Translations under genes and position numbers: made by a program
Notes under the pieces: generated by a model
What the model was told of the DNA's origin: nothing
Database searches by the model: none
The model's input: the letters and a program-made list of their open reading frames with translations, nothing else
In this document: positions 33,246 to 41,651 of the stretch, piece after piece
How the letters are laid out: each line of letters opens with the position of its first letter
How positions within the stretch are numbered: position 1 is the stretch's first letter
Source of the DNA: Aquimarina algicola
GTDB lineage: Bacteria; Bacteroidota; Bacteroidia; Flavobacteriales; Flavobacteriaceae
Assembly (NCBI RefSeq): GCF_006443095.1
Contig: NZ_VFWZ01000002.1
Coordinates: 434,001-498,000 of the forward strand
Reading direction: 5' to 3'
DNA length: 64,000 nt

Positions 33246-33749
33246 CTATTCCTTTTTGATTTTTTTAAAGATGTTAATTTCTGGTACACCTATTTCCTCT
33301 AACCAAATGGATACACTAAAAGCAGGGTTTTCTTTGCCTTTCATAGCAGGAGCTTCGTCAAGTCCTAATACCTGAATTTTTGGAAATTTGAGAACGTAAA
33401 ACTTAACAATAGCTTCCAAGCTTTTTATCTGTGCCGTAGTACGGCTATCCTTTGATTTCACTTCCTTTTCCGTCCGTCCACCTACGTAGGCAATGTGCTT
33501 ACAGATTCCTAGTACCCCTTCCTTCCCTTCAGAAATCCCCCATAAGTCAACAGTAGTTGGATTATCTTCTGAAACTAGAGTTTCCATTGCCCCATCAGGT
33601 TGAATTAGATAATCAATACCAGGACGATTAAATCCATAGCCACCTAGTTTTTTGTCAGTGGTATGTAGGTCTATTATATCTTCTTTAGTAACAGGAATTC
33701 CTTCTCCCGATTCTGTACTTTGAATAATTAAATAATCTACTTTCTTCAT
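33246..33749 (-). CDS. Amidase-2-like protein, probably inactive
   Basis: 167 residues. Fold signature of N-acetylmuramoyl-L-alanine amidase (T7-lysozyme kind): KKLGGYGFNRPGIDYLIQPDG and the later GVLGICKHIAYVGG. The usual first zinc His (IHxTAT) is replaced: here DYLIIQSTES, so His is Gln. The C-terminal zinc site with Cys/His is also unclear. It may have become a binding domain for peptidoglycan. No membrane segment. Confidence 0.6.
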   Translation of the reverse strand: MKKVDYLIIQSTESGEGIPVTKEDIIDLHTTDKKLGGYGFNRPGIDYLIQPDGAMETLVSEDNPTTVDLWGISEGKEGVLGICKHIAYVGGRTEKEVKSKDSRTTAQIKSLEAIVKFYVLKFPKIQVLGLDEAPAMKGKENPAFSVSIWLEEIGVPEINIFKKIKKE

Positions 33750-33787
33750 CTCTTATCATTTTAAATGTTCATTTCTGTTTTGTGTTA

Positions 33788-34243
33788 CTATGCAGCATCC
33801 AAAATCGGTTTGAATGTTTTTTTGATGGATCTAAACCCTAATAATCTGTAAGTAGGATAGGGCTTAATGTTTACCTGATTGTTTTGGTTTCCACCTAGCA
33901 CATAGATGTATTTTTTATCTTCACTATACCCGATAAAAAAGCCTACGTGACCTTTCCAACTACTTCGTTTTTCCCTCCAAAAAACAACTATATCTCCTTG
34001 TTGTGGGATCTTTACTTTTGTGCCAACTTTTAACCAAGATCTTGCATTGAGCTTACCACTTTTATGGCAACCTGCTTTAAAGGCTACCCAATTCGCAAAT
34101 GCACTACACCAAGCTGTTTCATCCGTTGTTACCCACCTGTGACCAATCTCCTTAAAATAGGTCAGTATACGGGGGTTGTGGTTCTTACCAACAACCTCGG
34201 TGACTCCGTACTCTTCTAATGCTATATCTAATACATTGTTCAT
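33788..34243 (-). CDS. CHAP/NlpC-P60-like cysteine peptidase (TIGR02594-like)
   Basis: 151 residues. TETAWCSAFANWVAF contains the catalytic Cys, HVGFFIGY the His, LGGNQNNQV the polar third residue, and PQQGDIVVF the usual strand. This is the NlpC/P60-CHAP group that cuts murein stem peptides, as in many phage endolysins. Small and soluble, without anchor. It overlaps the propeller gene by 4 bases. Probably the soluble lysin or a virion-borne one. Confidence 0.75.
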   Translation of the reverse strand: MNNVLDIALEEYGVTEVVGKNHNPRILTYFKEIGHRWVTTDETAWCSAFANWVAFKAGCHKSGKLNARSWLKVGTKVKIPQQGDIVVFWREKRSSWKGHVGFFIGYSEDKKYIYVLGGNQNNQVNIKPYPTYRLLGFRSIKKTFKPILDAA

Positions 34244-35970
34244 AGCTTTCTTTTTTTCTGATTAAGTATTGCATGCTCTAAAATTTTTTCTGTTTCAAAT
34301 TGCTTGTAATAGGTTAGTATAGTGATGGTTTGTTTTCCTGCTATTTTGAATACCCATCCATTTTTACCATCTATGATAGCTCCATTCATTTCAAACACTT
34401 CTGCTACATTTCCGAAATTCTGTGGACTATTGTAGCTTGAGAAAGAAATAGGTTTTACCTTGGTACTACCTGTAACTGTTTCTTCTTCCAGCTTTAACAC
34501 CTTAAATCTTTCCGTACCTGATAAAACAAATTTTACGTGTTTGACAATGGCAGGGTTAAAGGTGAAGTCTTCTCGTCTTGCCTGATACCCGTCATTGATG
34601 AGTACTTTATTACTTTCTCTACTGTAGCTAATGATGTTTATAGTACCACTAGTGCTATCACTACTATAGATCATATCACTATTAGGATCTATAGCTACTC
34701 CTGTACCTACAGCTCCTAAAAACAGCGTATCAATAGCTGTATCGGTACTATCTATAATGGAAAAGGAATTATCCTCTCTGTTCCCTACATAAAGTAACTC
34801 ATTGGTAGGGTTATAGAGAATACGATACGGATCAGCTCCGACTGGAATTACTGCTCTTGTCACATTTGTGTTTAAATCAATTGGGATTATAGTATTGTCT
34901 CCAGAGGAAACGATATAAAGGCTATCATTTATAGGGTTATATGCTGCCGTTGTCAAAGTATTCCCTACATTTTCAATAGTATTTGTTACCAGATTATTAG
35001 TATCTATTACCGATATACTGTTGTCATTTGAATTGACTACATAGACCGATCCAGTCTTTGGCACAATTGCAATATTTCTTGGTGCTTTCCCTACACCAAT
35101 AGTTTCTATTACTGTTTCTATAGTAGTGTCAATTACACTAATGGTATCATCAGCAATGTTAGCTATGTATACATTTGAATTAAAAGGATTGAAAGTTATA
35201 CTAATGGGTCTTTTCCCCACTTGTATGGTATTTACTATTTCCAATTGTGTATTAATCACCGTTACGGTATCACCTATAATATTCGCCACGTAGACCGTAC
35301 CAAAGTTTGGGGAACTAGGTTGGCTATTCACGGTCAGGTCTACGGGCGAAACCCCAAAGGGGCTGCTAGCATTAGCAGTTATAGGAATTAGGGAAACTAA
35401 AATTCCTTCAGTATTCAGTACACTAATATTATGAGATAATTGATTTGCGATATAAGTAAATCCATTAAAAGGATTGACAATAATTCCTTGTGGATATATG
35501 CCCGTTCCTAAATTAGAATTGACCGTTACCGTGCGAAAAATATGATCCGCTACGTCTCCTGGTAATGTAGGACTGAGAGGTGGCTTTTTATTGCCTGCCC
35601 ACAATCGAACTTCTCTTTCTACATCAGAGGTATTTGTAATAGTCAGTTGTGTAGTTTCATACTTGTCTTGAAGCCTTTTATAAAAAGCTGCATTATCCAA
35701 TTTTGTAGCACTTCTATGTAAGCCTTTAAAGGTTCTTTTTGGTAACCTTCTTGCATAAGGGCGATTTATTTTTACAAAAGAATCGTACCGATCTGAATGG
35801 ATTAATTCTGCAATCATAGTATCTTCCTTTTCTTCAGAGGACACATCATCTTTCTTTTTAGTATTATCTGTTTTTGAGACTCTATTTTCATCATCATCCA
35901 ATAACACCCACCAAAGCGCAGCAAGGGTAATACCCGTTGTTATCAATGCTATTTCGGTGTTTTTTTTCAT
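34240..35970 (-). CDS. Membrane-anchored YVTN beta-propeller inside a split beta domain
   Basis: 576 residues. N-terminal anchor (IALITTGITLAALWWVLL), charged linker, then LTITNTSDVEREVRLWAGN (about 106-124). Residues about 145-450 are seven or so YVTN/NHL-like propeller blades (YIANQLSHNISVLNT, VYVANIIGDTVTVINT, VYIANIADDTISVIDT, VYVVNSNDNSISVIDT, YVGNREDNSFSIIDS). After it comes VKHVKFVLSGTERFKVLKLE and YNSPQNFGNVAEVFEM. The flanks match the gene at 39766 (VKNTSGDQAEAVVFGGN and ISGMKYSVSNPLQFDNVLKL, TSPQNF). So the propeller seems inserted in a virion beta domain. A surface spike is likely. Confidence 0.7.
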   Translation of the reverse strand: MKKNTEIALITTGITLAALWWVLLDDDENRVSKTDNTKKKDDVSSEEKEDTMIAELIHSDRYDSFVKINRPYARRLPKRTFKGLHRSATKLDNAAFYKRLQDKYETTQLTITNTSDVEREVRLWAGNKKPPLSPTLPGDVADHIFRTVTVNSNLGTGIYPQGIIVNPFNGFTYIANQLSHNISVLNTEGILVSLIPITANASSPFGVSPVDLTVNSQPSSPNFGTVYVANIIGDTVTVINTQLEIVNTIQVGKRPISITFNPFNSNVYIANIADDTISVIDTTIETVIETIGVGKAPRNIAIVPKTGSVYVVNSNDNSISVIDTNNLVTNTIENVGNTLTTAAYNPINDSLYIVSSGDNTIIPIDLNTNVTRAVIPVGADPYRILYNPTNELLYVGNREDNSFSIIDSTDTAIDTLFLGAVGTGVAIDPNSDMIYSSDSTSGTINIISYSRESNKVLINDGYQARREDFTFNPAIVKHVKFVLSGTERFKVLKLEEETVTGSTKVKPISFSSYNSPQNFGNVAEVFEMNGAIIDGKNGWVFKIAGKQTITILTYYKQFETEKILEHAILNQKKRKL

Positions 35971-36722
35971 TGCGCTAGTGTGTATTTATCTATAAATTGA
36001 ACAATATCTTTCGTTCGTCCCACCTGTGTTTTTCCCACTAAATCGGGATATTGGCTAAAAATTTTTGTTGCTGCATATACCGCTTCTATTTTGGGGAAAC
36101 CATAGTCTAAATAATGTCGAATCCCACATAAATCTGCGGTCGTTTCGCTACGGGTATTTAAAAACCAATGACAACCTTCATGTGCTAGTATAGCTACTCG
36201 CACAGGAATTGTATATGTTTTAAACAATCGTTGCGATATCTGAACTCTTGGCATTTTACGATGTATTCTTGCTGGAGTAATCAATTCCTTACCAAAAGCA
36301 TCAACGATGCTAGGTAAATATTGGAATAGAAACTCATTATTTGGACTATCATAAAATCCCGAAGGGACATACCCTGCCTTTTGAGCAAACTGGATGGCAA
36401 ACTCCATAAACCGTTGTTGTTCTGGAGTAGTCCAAATCTTAGGTTCGTCCATCATGATCACTTTAAAATCAAGAATATCGATACCCTCATCATCGCCTGT
36501 CTTTTTATCATAGACCTCCATCTCCAGTTCTTCAGGTGAAACAGGTAGAGAAATTTTGATGCTTCTTTTTTGTCCTCTTTCCAAGTAAGCTTTCCTACGG
36601 AAATAATGCGTGTTTGGATATAAAGGATCGTATACTTTAAATCCTACATGCATTGCCCTTTTTACTTTTACCGTAATGGCAATAGTAAACCGCTTTCTAA
36701 GAGAAGGAATTGGAATGATCAT
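35967..36722 (-). CDS. Putative zinc metallopeptidase
   Basis: 251 residues. N-terminal 85 residues: beta domain (RFTIAITVKVKRAMHVGFKV). The C-terminal half carries ILAHEGCHWFLNTRSETTADL: an HExxH zinc motif (HEGCH) with a downstream Glu/Asp (ETTADL), that is a gluzincin- or Peptidase-like site. No signal peptide or membrane segment. In viral setting it could be a virion protease or maturation enzyme, by inference only. It overlaps the propeller gene's start by 4 bases. Confidence 0.6.
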   Translation of the reverse strand: MIIPIPSLRKRFTIAITVKVKRAMHVGFKVYDPLYPNTHYFRRKAYLERGQKRSIKISLPVSPEELEMEVYDKKTGDDEGIDILDFKVIMMDEPKIWTTPEQQRFMEFAIQFAQKAGYVPSGFYDSPNNEFLFQYLPSIVDAFGKELITPARIHRKMPRVQISQRLFKTYTIPVRVAILAHEGCHWFLNTRSETTADLCGIRHYLDYGFPKIEAVYAATKIFSQYPDLVGKTQVGRTKDIVQFIDKYTLAQ

Positions 36723-36727
36723 CGTTA

Positions 36728-37216
36728 TTAACCTTGATTAATTCTTACGTACTTATTTTTCTGAGCTTGATAGGCTAATACCCCAATTCCACCAACGACA
36801 ACAACTCCTAAAGCAACATATAGTATTGTCGTTGTGGTCGTATCCTTTTTAGGAGTTTCCTTAGTTCTTTCATTTCCAAATCCTACTCTGAAATCCGAAG
36901 GAGTCTCATTGTTAGGCGCTCCGTATAATTCTGGAATTTGTATAGGCGCAGGCTTACTGATAATTGTATCAACCGCCCCTCCTATAGCTGCTCCACCACC
37001 TAAATCCCTATAAGCTTGTCCTAATTGTGAAAAGAAGTTTCTTCTCTTTTGCCTTCTGGCAATTCGTTTAGGATTAGATCGCCTTTTGGCTCGCCTTGCT
37101 TTTCTAGCAGCACGTCTTTTCGCTCTTTTCTCTTTGTTCCCAAAAAATAGGAACTCATCATAGGTATCATCACCTACATGATCTGCTAACAACATTTCTG
37201 TTTCTCCTGCTATCAT
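36728..37216 (-). CDS. Basic protein with C-terminal membrane segment
   Basis: 162 residues. Residues about 25-65 are Arg/Lys/Ala-rich (KRAKRRAARKARRAKRRSNP), middle glycine-rich, C-terminal membrane segment TTTILYVALGVVVVGGIGVLAYQAQ. Such a basic part next to a membrane anchor fits a protein that links nucleic acid to a membrane, as in virions with an internal lipid layer. No family recognised. Confidence 0.55.
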   Translation of the reverse strand: MIAGETEMLLADHVGDDTYDEFLFFGNKEKRAKRRAARKARRAKRRSNPKRIARRQKRRNFFSQLGQAYRDLGGGAAIGGAVDTIISKPAPIQIPELYGAPNNETPSDFRVGFGNERTKETPKKDTTTTTILYVALGVVVVGGIGVLAYQAQKNKYVRINQG

Positions 37217-37241
37217 AGTTAAGTTTCTTAAAGTTTAGTAT

Positions 37242-37469
37242 TTATATGATGTACATAATGTGTAGGGTTGAATCCATCGGGTCAAACGACTTGGCATTAT
37301 GTGGTTTTCCAACAAAGGGATACGATTTTGCGTCACCAGCAGCAAGTGGTATTCCATTCACCATTACTGGAGAGTTCCCAATGTTTTTTACGGATGCAAA
37401 TAGAAACCCTAATGGGATTTCTCCTGCATCACTAAAAACTTGTTCTATAGTTTCAGCTAGTACGTCCAT
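37242..37469 (-). CDS. Small beta-rich protein
   Basis: 75 residues, no membrane segment. Strands and turns (LFASVKNIGNSPVMVNGIPL, AAGDAKSYPFVGKPH, LHIMYII) resemble a minimal jelly-roll or decoration protein. Its start overlaps the 37453 gene by 17 bases. Candidate minor capsid or cement protein from composition; not a family match. Confidence 0.45.
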   Translation of the reverse strand: MDVLAETIEQVFSDAGEIPLGFLFASVKNIGNSPVMVNGIPLAAGDAKSYPFVGKPHNAKSFDPMDSTLHIMYII

Positions 37470-38235
37470 TTGCTTCTATTTTAGTTTTCATTTTATACAT
37501 TACAAATCCCGTTACCACAAGCCCTAAAACAGCAACTCCAATGATGTTTTGCCTCTTTCTTTTGTTACTAGTTTTTTCTGGTTTTTTCTCTTTTCCATTT
37601 CTATCCATTACTTCCATATTTGATGCGCTCATATTTTCTGCTACTATCGGTAGTTCTTCCTCCATTAGTGGGATAGTCCCCTTTGGAGTTCTTCTACGCA
37701 TAATAGGTGTAGATCTACGTTTACGACTTCCATATCTTCTTTTGTACGGAATGACTATATCTCTTGATACTTTCGGTTTTTTCCTTTTATTAGGAATAGA
37801 TACAGATGGTCTTGTACGCTTTCTTGGATCGCCTGGCATAATAGGAGTTCCCTTAAAAACTGGCTTTCTAATCCCTATCTTTGAGATTCCTTCTAAGTCT
37901 CTATGAATAGGGTTTCCAAATTTTATCGGTGGTCTTCTGAAAGGCTTTTTTATGGTTCTAGGTCTTGAAACCATTCTGTTTCTAAAGGGGCGACCAATAG
38001 GTCTGCGATATCGCTTATCTAGTGTTCTTACTGGACGCCTTACTGGACGGGTTCTACGCCTTCTTCTTCCGATACCTACAGCATTTAATATTCTTGCTTT
38101 AGGATGTTTACGTATTAGCCTACCTAATCTTCTTCGGTTCTTTTTTTTACGTAGCTTATGACGAATGACATGATGTAAAAAAGGATCATATTCCGAAGTC
38201 TCTAATTCGTCTATATCTATTGGGTAATCAATCAT
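37453..38235 (-). CDS. Large Arg-rich protein with C-terminal anchor
   Basis: 260 residues. Middle 30-185 is strongly basic (RRRRRTRPVRRPVR, RYRRPIGRPFRNRM, RPRTIKKPFRRPP and more), the end has a membrane segment IIGVAVLGLVVTGFVMYKM. Typical of nucleic-acid-binding membrane proteins. DNA condensation inside a membrane-bearing particle is a reasonable idea; it shares its style with 36728, 38261 and 39766. Confidence 0.55.
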   Translation of the reverse strand: MIDYPIDIDELETSEYDPFLHHVIRHKLRKKKNRRRLGRLIRKHPKARILNAVGIGRRRRRTRPVRRPVRTLDKRYRRPIGRPFRNRMVSRPRTIKKPFRRPPIKFGNPIHRDLEGISKIGIRKPVFKGTPIMPGDPRKRTRPSVSIPNKRKKPKVSRDIVIPYKRRYGSRKRRSTPIMRRRTPKGTIPLMEEELPIVAENMSASNMEVMDRNGKEKKPEKTSNKRKRQNIIGVAVLGLVVTGFVMYKMKTKIEANGRTS

Positions 38236-38260
38236 ATCTTCTGTATTTTAAGTGTTAAGA

Positions 38261-39007
38261 TTACCTATTAGATATAGGTTGCGCTGGCATATAAGGCATT
38301 GGTTGTTTTGAGCTATTAGATTTAGCCATTACCACACCAATAATTGCTAAGAGCGCAATTCCACCTCCTGCCATTAACATTGTATTAGTTTGCTTTTTCT
38401 TGGCTGCTGCTGCTTCCCTTTTAGCTGCTTCTTCTCTACGTCTGCGCTCAGCTTCTTCCCTACGTCTGCGCTCAGCTTCCTCCCTACGTCTACGTTCGGC
38501 TGCTTCTCTCATTTCCCGCATTCTACGTTCCATATCCCGTTTAGCTTGAGCAGCTTGAGCAGCAGCTCTACGTCTTGCAGCAGCAGCTTGTGATGCTGCA
38601 AGTGCAGCAGCATTTCCACTACCACCTCTACTTCGTCTACGTCTTTTCTTTTTGAAAAGCCCTCCTACAATACCAATGGCTCCTTTTGCAAGCGCTCCCC
38701 AAAATTCATCTTCATCCTCGTCTCCATCATCATAGGAACTGAAATTGCCTTGTTCCAAATCAAGCATTTCTTTACCTCGATATTGAATATGAATCGTTAG
38801 TAGTTTACCTAAATCATCTTCAAATTTTTGATTATTTGATTTTAGTAATTCCACTACTTCATTGATAAGTTGTTTTTTATTGGGCGTTCCTGTAAAGGAC
38901 ACTCCATATTTTGCCAATAACCCAATTACAGGTTTAGGTTTGGTTAGGATCAAATGACTGATTAGGTTAATCGAATCATTATATTTTTTTTGAAAACTCT
39001 GTTTCAT
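38261..39007 (-). CDS. Protein with Arg-Glu coiled-coil repeats and C-terminal anchor
   Basis: 248 residues. N-terminal 85 residues helical. Then acidic linker (DDGDEDEDEFWGALAKGAIGI), a basic stretch (KKKRRRRSRGGSGN), a long coiled coil made of AERRRREE repeats from a 24-bp DNA repeat, and a membrane segment (LMAGGGIALLAIIGVVMA). The N-terminal part resembles that of 39027 (both have a SI/DYI-LSHLILTKPKP / IVLSNPDPIRKII helix, then later a linker and anchor). No enzyme motif. Confidence 0.55.
   Translation of the reverse strand: MKQSFQKKYNDSINLISHLILTKPKPVIGLLAKYGVSFTGTPNKKQLINEVVELLKSNNQKFEDDLGKLLTIHIQYRGKEMLDLEQGNFSSYDDGDEDEDEFWGALAKGAIGIVGGLFKKKRRRRSRGGSGNAAALAASQAAAARRRAAAQAAQAKRDMERRMREMREAAERRRREEAERRRREEAERRRREEAAKREAAAAKKKQTNTMLMAGGGIALLAIIGVVMAKSNSSKQPMPYMPAQPISNR
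38437..38508. repeat. Three 24-bp tandem repeats inside a gene
   Basis: Units beginning TACGTCT at 38437, 38461 and 38485, period 24 bp. They encode the repeated Arg-Glu heptad-like coiled coil of the 38261-39007 protein. Confidence 0.8.
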
Positions 39008-39026
39008 CTCTTACTCTTTTAATTTG

Positions 39027-39668
39027 TTACGAATTGCTCATACGTGTCGCACCTACCAGATATCCTGCGATAAAAACCACACTTAATAGCACTATTTCAT
39101 CTTTTCCAAATACCGATGCTTTCTGAGGTTCTGAAACAGTAGGTGTAGTTTCTTTTTCTTTTTCAATACCCTTTCTCTGGCGTATTTCATTCCAGACCAT
39201 TTGTACTTCTGATGCCAATTTCTGATCTTCTGGATTGGCATTAGATTTCTTTACGATACGGTCATAATAGTTCTTAACTTCCTTGTCGCTTGCATCAGAA
39301 AATTGATCTAAGAAACTATCTTCGTCACCCGACCCATTGTAGTTTGAGTGTCCACACTCTCCACAAAAATTATCATCACTATTATAATTATTGTTGTTAC
39401 AAGAGTTACAGGGCTTTTTCTTTTCCTTCTTATTAAGGGCTAGTATTGCCTTCTTATCTGGATGGTGCTTTAATACTTCTGAAATTACCGATTTACCATT
39501 TTTCTGTATCAGTTCTTTGGTTGCCTTCACAAGTGTGTGTAAATTCTCTGGAACTTCATATCCACAATCAAAAATGATCTTACGTATCGGATCAGGGTTA
39601 CTAAGCACGATGTAATCAATACTATTTTGTGCTAAGCCTTTTGTTCTATGTCTTTTTGATGTTTTCAT
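39027..39668 (-). CDS. Anchored protein with zinc-ribbon-like cysteines
   Basis: About 213 residues from ATG at 39668 (MKTSKRHRT); the frame opens earlier without a good start. Middle part has CNSCNNNN and CGECGHS: two CxxC knuckles, a zinc-ribbon-like site. The C-terminal membrane segment is IVLLSVVFIAGYLVGATRM. The N-terminal helix region (IDYIVLSNPDPIRKIIFDCGYEVPENLHTLV) looks similar to that of 38261, so the pair may be distant paralogues. Confidence 0.55.
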   Translation of the reverse strand: MKTSKRHRTKGLAQNSIDYIVLSNPDPIRKIIFDCGYEVPENLHTLVKATKELIQKNGKSVISEVLKHHPDKKAILALNKKEKKKPCNSCNNNNYNSDDNFCGECGHSNYNGSGDEDSFLDQFSDASDKEVKNYYDRIVKKSNANPEDQKLASEVQMVWNEIRQRKGIEKEKETTPTVSEPQKASVFGKDEIVLLSVVFIAGYLVGATRMSNS

Positions 39669-39765
39669 AAGCATATATTTTGTGATTAAAAAAAGATCAG
39701 CCAAAGCCTTGGAGAATATTCCTATCGCTTTGGCTGTATCACTTTTGTAAGCTTGCTTATAGCAA

Positions 39766-40668
39766 CTATCTCAATCTACGTCTACGTAGACTTGATATTG
39801 GATATCGACGTCTTGGTCTATATCTGCGTACTGGTCTTCTACGAAATCGTCTACGTCTACGTGGACGGATTCCAAAGGCTGTCTGTCTTTTTCTTCTACG
39901 GATCAAATCGATCTGTGGCAGACCTGTGGTTCTTGGAACTCTTGATAATTCCGCTACATTGTTACCTTTTAACAGGTTACCCATGTTGGCTCTCGCTTTA
40001 ATTGTAAAGGTGAAAACTGCTGTAGTTTCAGGATTGATCGTAACACGCAAGGAATCCTGTCCTGTCACGTTCAACTCGAAATTATCATCATCAATTAATT
40101 GTTGAGTAAAGTTCTGAGGACTCGTAGCATTACGTGGTTGATACACACGGATGGTATTTGATCCAGCAGCTGTCCTTTTTGTCAACTTTAATACGTTGTC
40201 AAATTGTAAGGGATTTGATACCGAATATTTCATCCCTGAAATCTTGAAAGGATTCGCTTTGGATTCCTCCCTAACTTCCTTATGGCTCGATTCCTCAACC
40301 GTAACAGTTACTCCAGCAGGCTGCGCTGCTTCCTCATTTCCTCCAAAAACAACAGCTTCGGCTTGATCACCAGAAGTGTTCTTCACTACTACCGTAAGAG
40401 TTCTATCGTTTGGATCTATTTTACCAATGGAAGTACGTGTATAATCGTCATAACCATCCTCCTCATAGTCATCTACATATTCATCTTCGTATTCTTCGTC
40501 ATAGTCATCATACCCATCCTCATTTCCTTCAAAACCTGAATCAAAATCATCCTCGTCTTCGTCGTCGTAGTCATCATACCCATCATGCATATCCATATCT
40601 CCATCATAATCATCAAAACGATCTTCTGCATCGTCTTGATATCTCATTAGTTCATCGTAATCGTTCAT
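39766..40668 (-). CDS. Bipolar acidic/Arg-rich protein with beta domain, capsid-protein candidate
   Basis: 300 residues. N-terminal 78 are Asp/Glu/Tyr-rich (DDYDGDMDMHDGYDDYDDED and so on). Residues about 90-245 are a beta domain (LTVVVKNTSGDQAEAVVFGGN, FKISGMKYSVSNPLQFDNVL, TSPQNFTQQLIDDDNFEL, TAVFTFTIKARANMGNLLKG). The last 45 are Arg-rich (RPRRRRRFRRRPVRRYRPRR). The beta domain shares NTS/GN and SPQNF blocks with the propeller protein at 34240. Highly charged ends of opposite sign suggest DNA binding or assembly. It may be the capsid or spike protein; no fold is proven. Confidence 0.5.
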   Translation of the reverse strand: MNDYDELMRYQDDAEDRFDDYDGDMDMHDGYDDYDDEDEDDFDSGFEGNEDGYDDYDEEYEDEYVDDYEEDGYDDYTRTSIGKIDPNDRTLTVVVKNTSGDQAEAVVFGGNEEAAQPAGVTVTVEESSHKEVREESKANPFKISGMKYSVSNPLQFDNVLKLTKRTAAGSNTIRVYQPRNATSPQNFTQQLIDDDNFELNVTGQDSLRVTINPETTAVFTFTIKARANMGNLLKGNNVAELSRVPRTTGLPQIDLIRRRKRQTAFGIRPRRRRRFRRRPVRRYRPRRRYPISSLRRRRLR

Positions 40669-40772
40669 AATAATTTGTTTGTGCTGTCATAGACAGCGTT
40701 TGACATTTTTTCCCCTCAAATCTTTTCCAACTTTTATAACAAATGGCATCGATAATGCCCCTCTCTAAAGGG

Positions 40773-40943
40773 TTATGCTTTCTTGTTTGTGACTTGTGGT
40801 TTTTTAGCTTGTGCTAGTTTTTTTGCTTTTCTCTTATCCAACATTGGGCGTACATAGAATGCTCCAAGTGCTGTAAAAGCTATTGCTGATACGACTATTA
40901 CTGCTCCTATAGCTTTGTAGTCTAAATCTTTCTCATTTGCCAT
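40773..40943 (-). CDS. 56-residue single-pass membrane protein
   Basis: ATG at 40943, stop at 40773. N-terminal MANEKDLDYK, membrane segment AIGAVIVVSAIAFTALGAFYV, then a strongly basic tail (RPMLDKRKAKKLAQAKKP). First gene of the minus-strand structural run, 105 bases before the 39766 gene. The layout (helix plus basic tail) repeats that of the other small operon members. Too short for most gene callers. Confidence 0.6.
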   Translation of the reverse strand: MANEKDLDYKAIGAVIVVSAIAFTALGAFYVRPMLDKRKAKKLAQAKKPQVTNKKA

Positions 40944-41201
40944 TTCTCTAGTGTATTATTTGTGAATATTTGGCTTGGTTTCTAAACCTTTGAGTGCTAA
41001 ATTCAGAAGGTGTACTGGGAAAAACACGCAACTTTTTTGCTACGGGGCATCAAAAAAAAGAGGAATTCAGGAAGGGCAACACATAAGAAAGTACGAGGTG
41101 TAGTAAAACTTTTTTTTGAGATTCTTGGCTATGGGTCGATAACCAACTTATTTAACAAAACATGAAGATATTTGACCTTAGTTCCTAAACCTTATGTTTC
41201 C
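40944..41201. other. Non-coding divergent region
   Basis: No gene seen. It should hold the promoter of the leftward structural operon and the leader of the rightward trio. Two similar short runs (CTAAACCTT at about 40982 and 41185) occur; no clear TAnnTTTG element found on the minus strand. Confidence 0.4.
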
Positions 41202-41241
41202 GGAAATATTCCTGTTTTTGTATTTTTATAGGAAATATTCC
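41202..41241. promoter_or_regulatory. Paired GGAAATATTCC operator-like sites
   Basis: GGAAATATTCC at 41202-41212 and again at 41231-41241, 29 bp apart. Each is a GGAA-n3-TTCC palindrome. They frame the T-rich stretch just upstream of the ATG at 41247, where the promoter should lie. Likely the binding site of a dimeric repressor; no obvious regulator is next to it. Confidence 0.6.
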
Positions 41242-41246
41242 ATTAA

Positions 41247-41567
41247 ATGATCCGCAAACTAATTCAAGAGCATTTGGTTTTTACCAAAGATGTTTACGAT
41301 TATTATTTTAACGATGCCTTAAAAAATGGAGTATTAGCGGTAGAAAATGATAAAGGAAAGGCAAAATTGGATATGGGTATTTATTACCTTAATGATATTC
41401 CTAAACCTAATATAAAAAATGATGAAGTCTATACAATTCTTTGGGGACTAATTCAGAAATATAAAGCTTTCAGCTATACTCCGCATCGCTTTCGTGACAC
41501 CCCTAAGTATTATGAATATGAGCCAGAATCAAAGACTTGGGAAATATATAATAGACCTTCCCCTTGA
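41247..41567 (+). CDS. Hypothetical protein of the 41-43 kb trio
   Basis: 106 residues, soluble, mixed alpha/beta, no family recognised. Starts six bases after the second GGAAATATTCC site, so its translation could be governed by that operator. First gene of a plus-strand block set within the opposite-strand virus-like operon, so probably cargo. Confidence 0.5.
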   Translation: MIRKLIQEHLVFTKDVYDYYFNDALKNGVLAVENDKGKAKLDMGIYYLNDIPKPNIKNDEVYTILWGLIQKYKAFSYTPHRFRDTPKYYEYEPESKTWEIYNRPSP

Positions 41568-41651
41568 TGAACAAGGGAATTATTAATACATTTAAGGATT
41601 AGGATTAGCATTTTTAATAGCTATATATTCTTTAACCTTAAATAAGATTAA

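Noticed and set aside
25375..40668. Conjugation, type IV or type VI apparatus in the minus-strand block
   Set aside because: No relaxase, VirB4/VirD4, mating-pair, sheath or baseplate proteins could be recognised; the lysins and fibre-like domain fit a virus better.
40151..40670. Plus-strand His-rich and hydrophobic frames opposite the acidic gene
   Set aside because: Shadow frames produced by Asp/Tyr-rich codons of the 39766-40668 gene.
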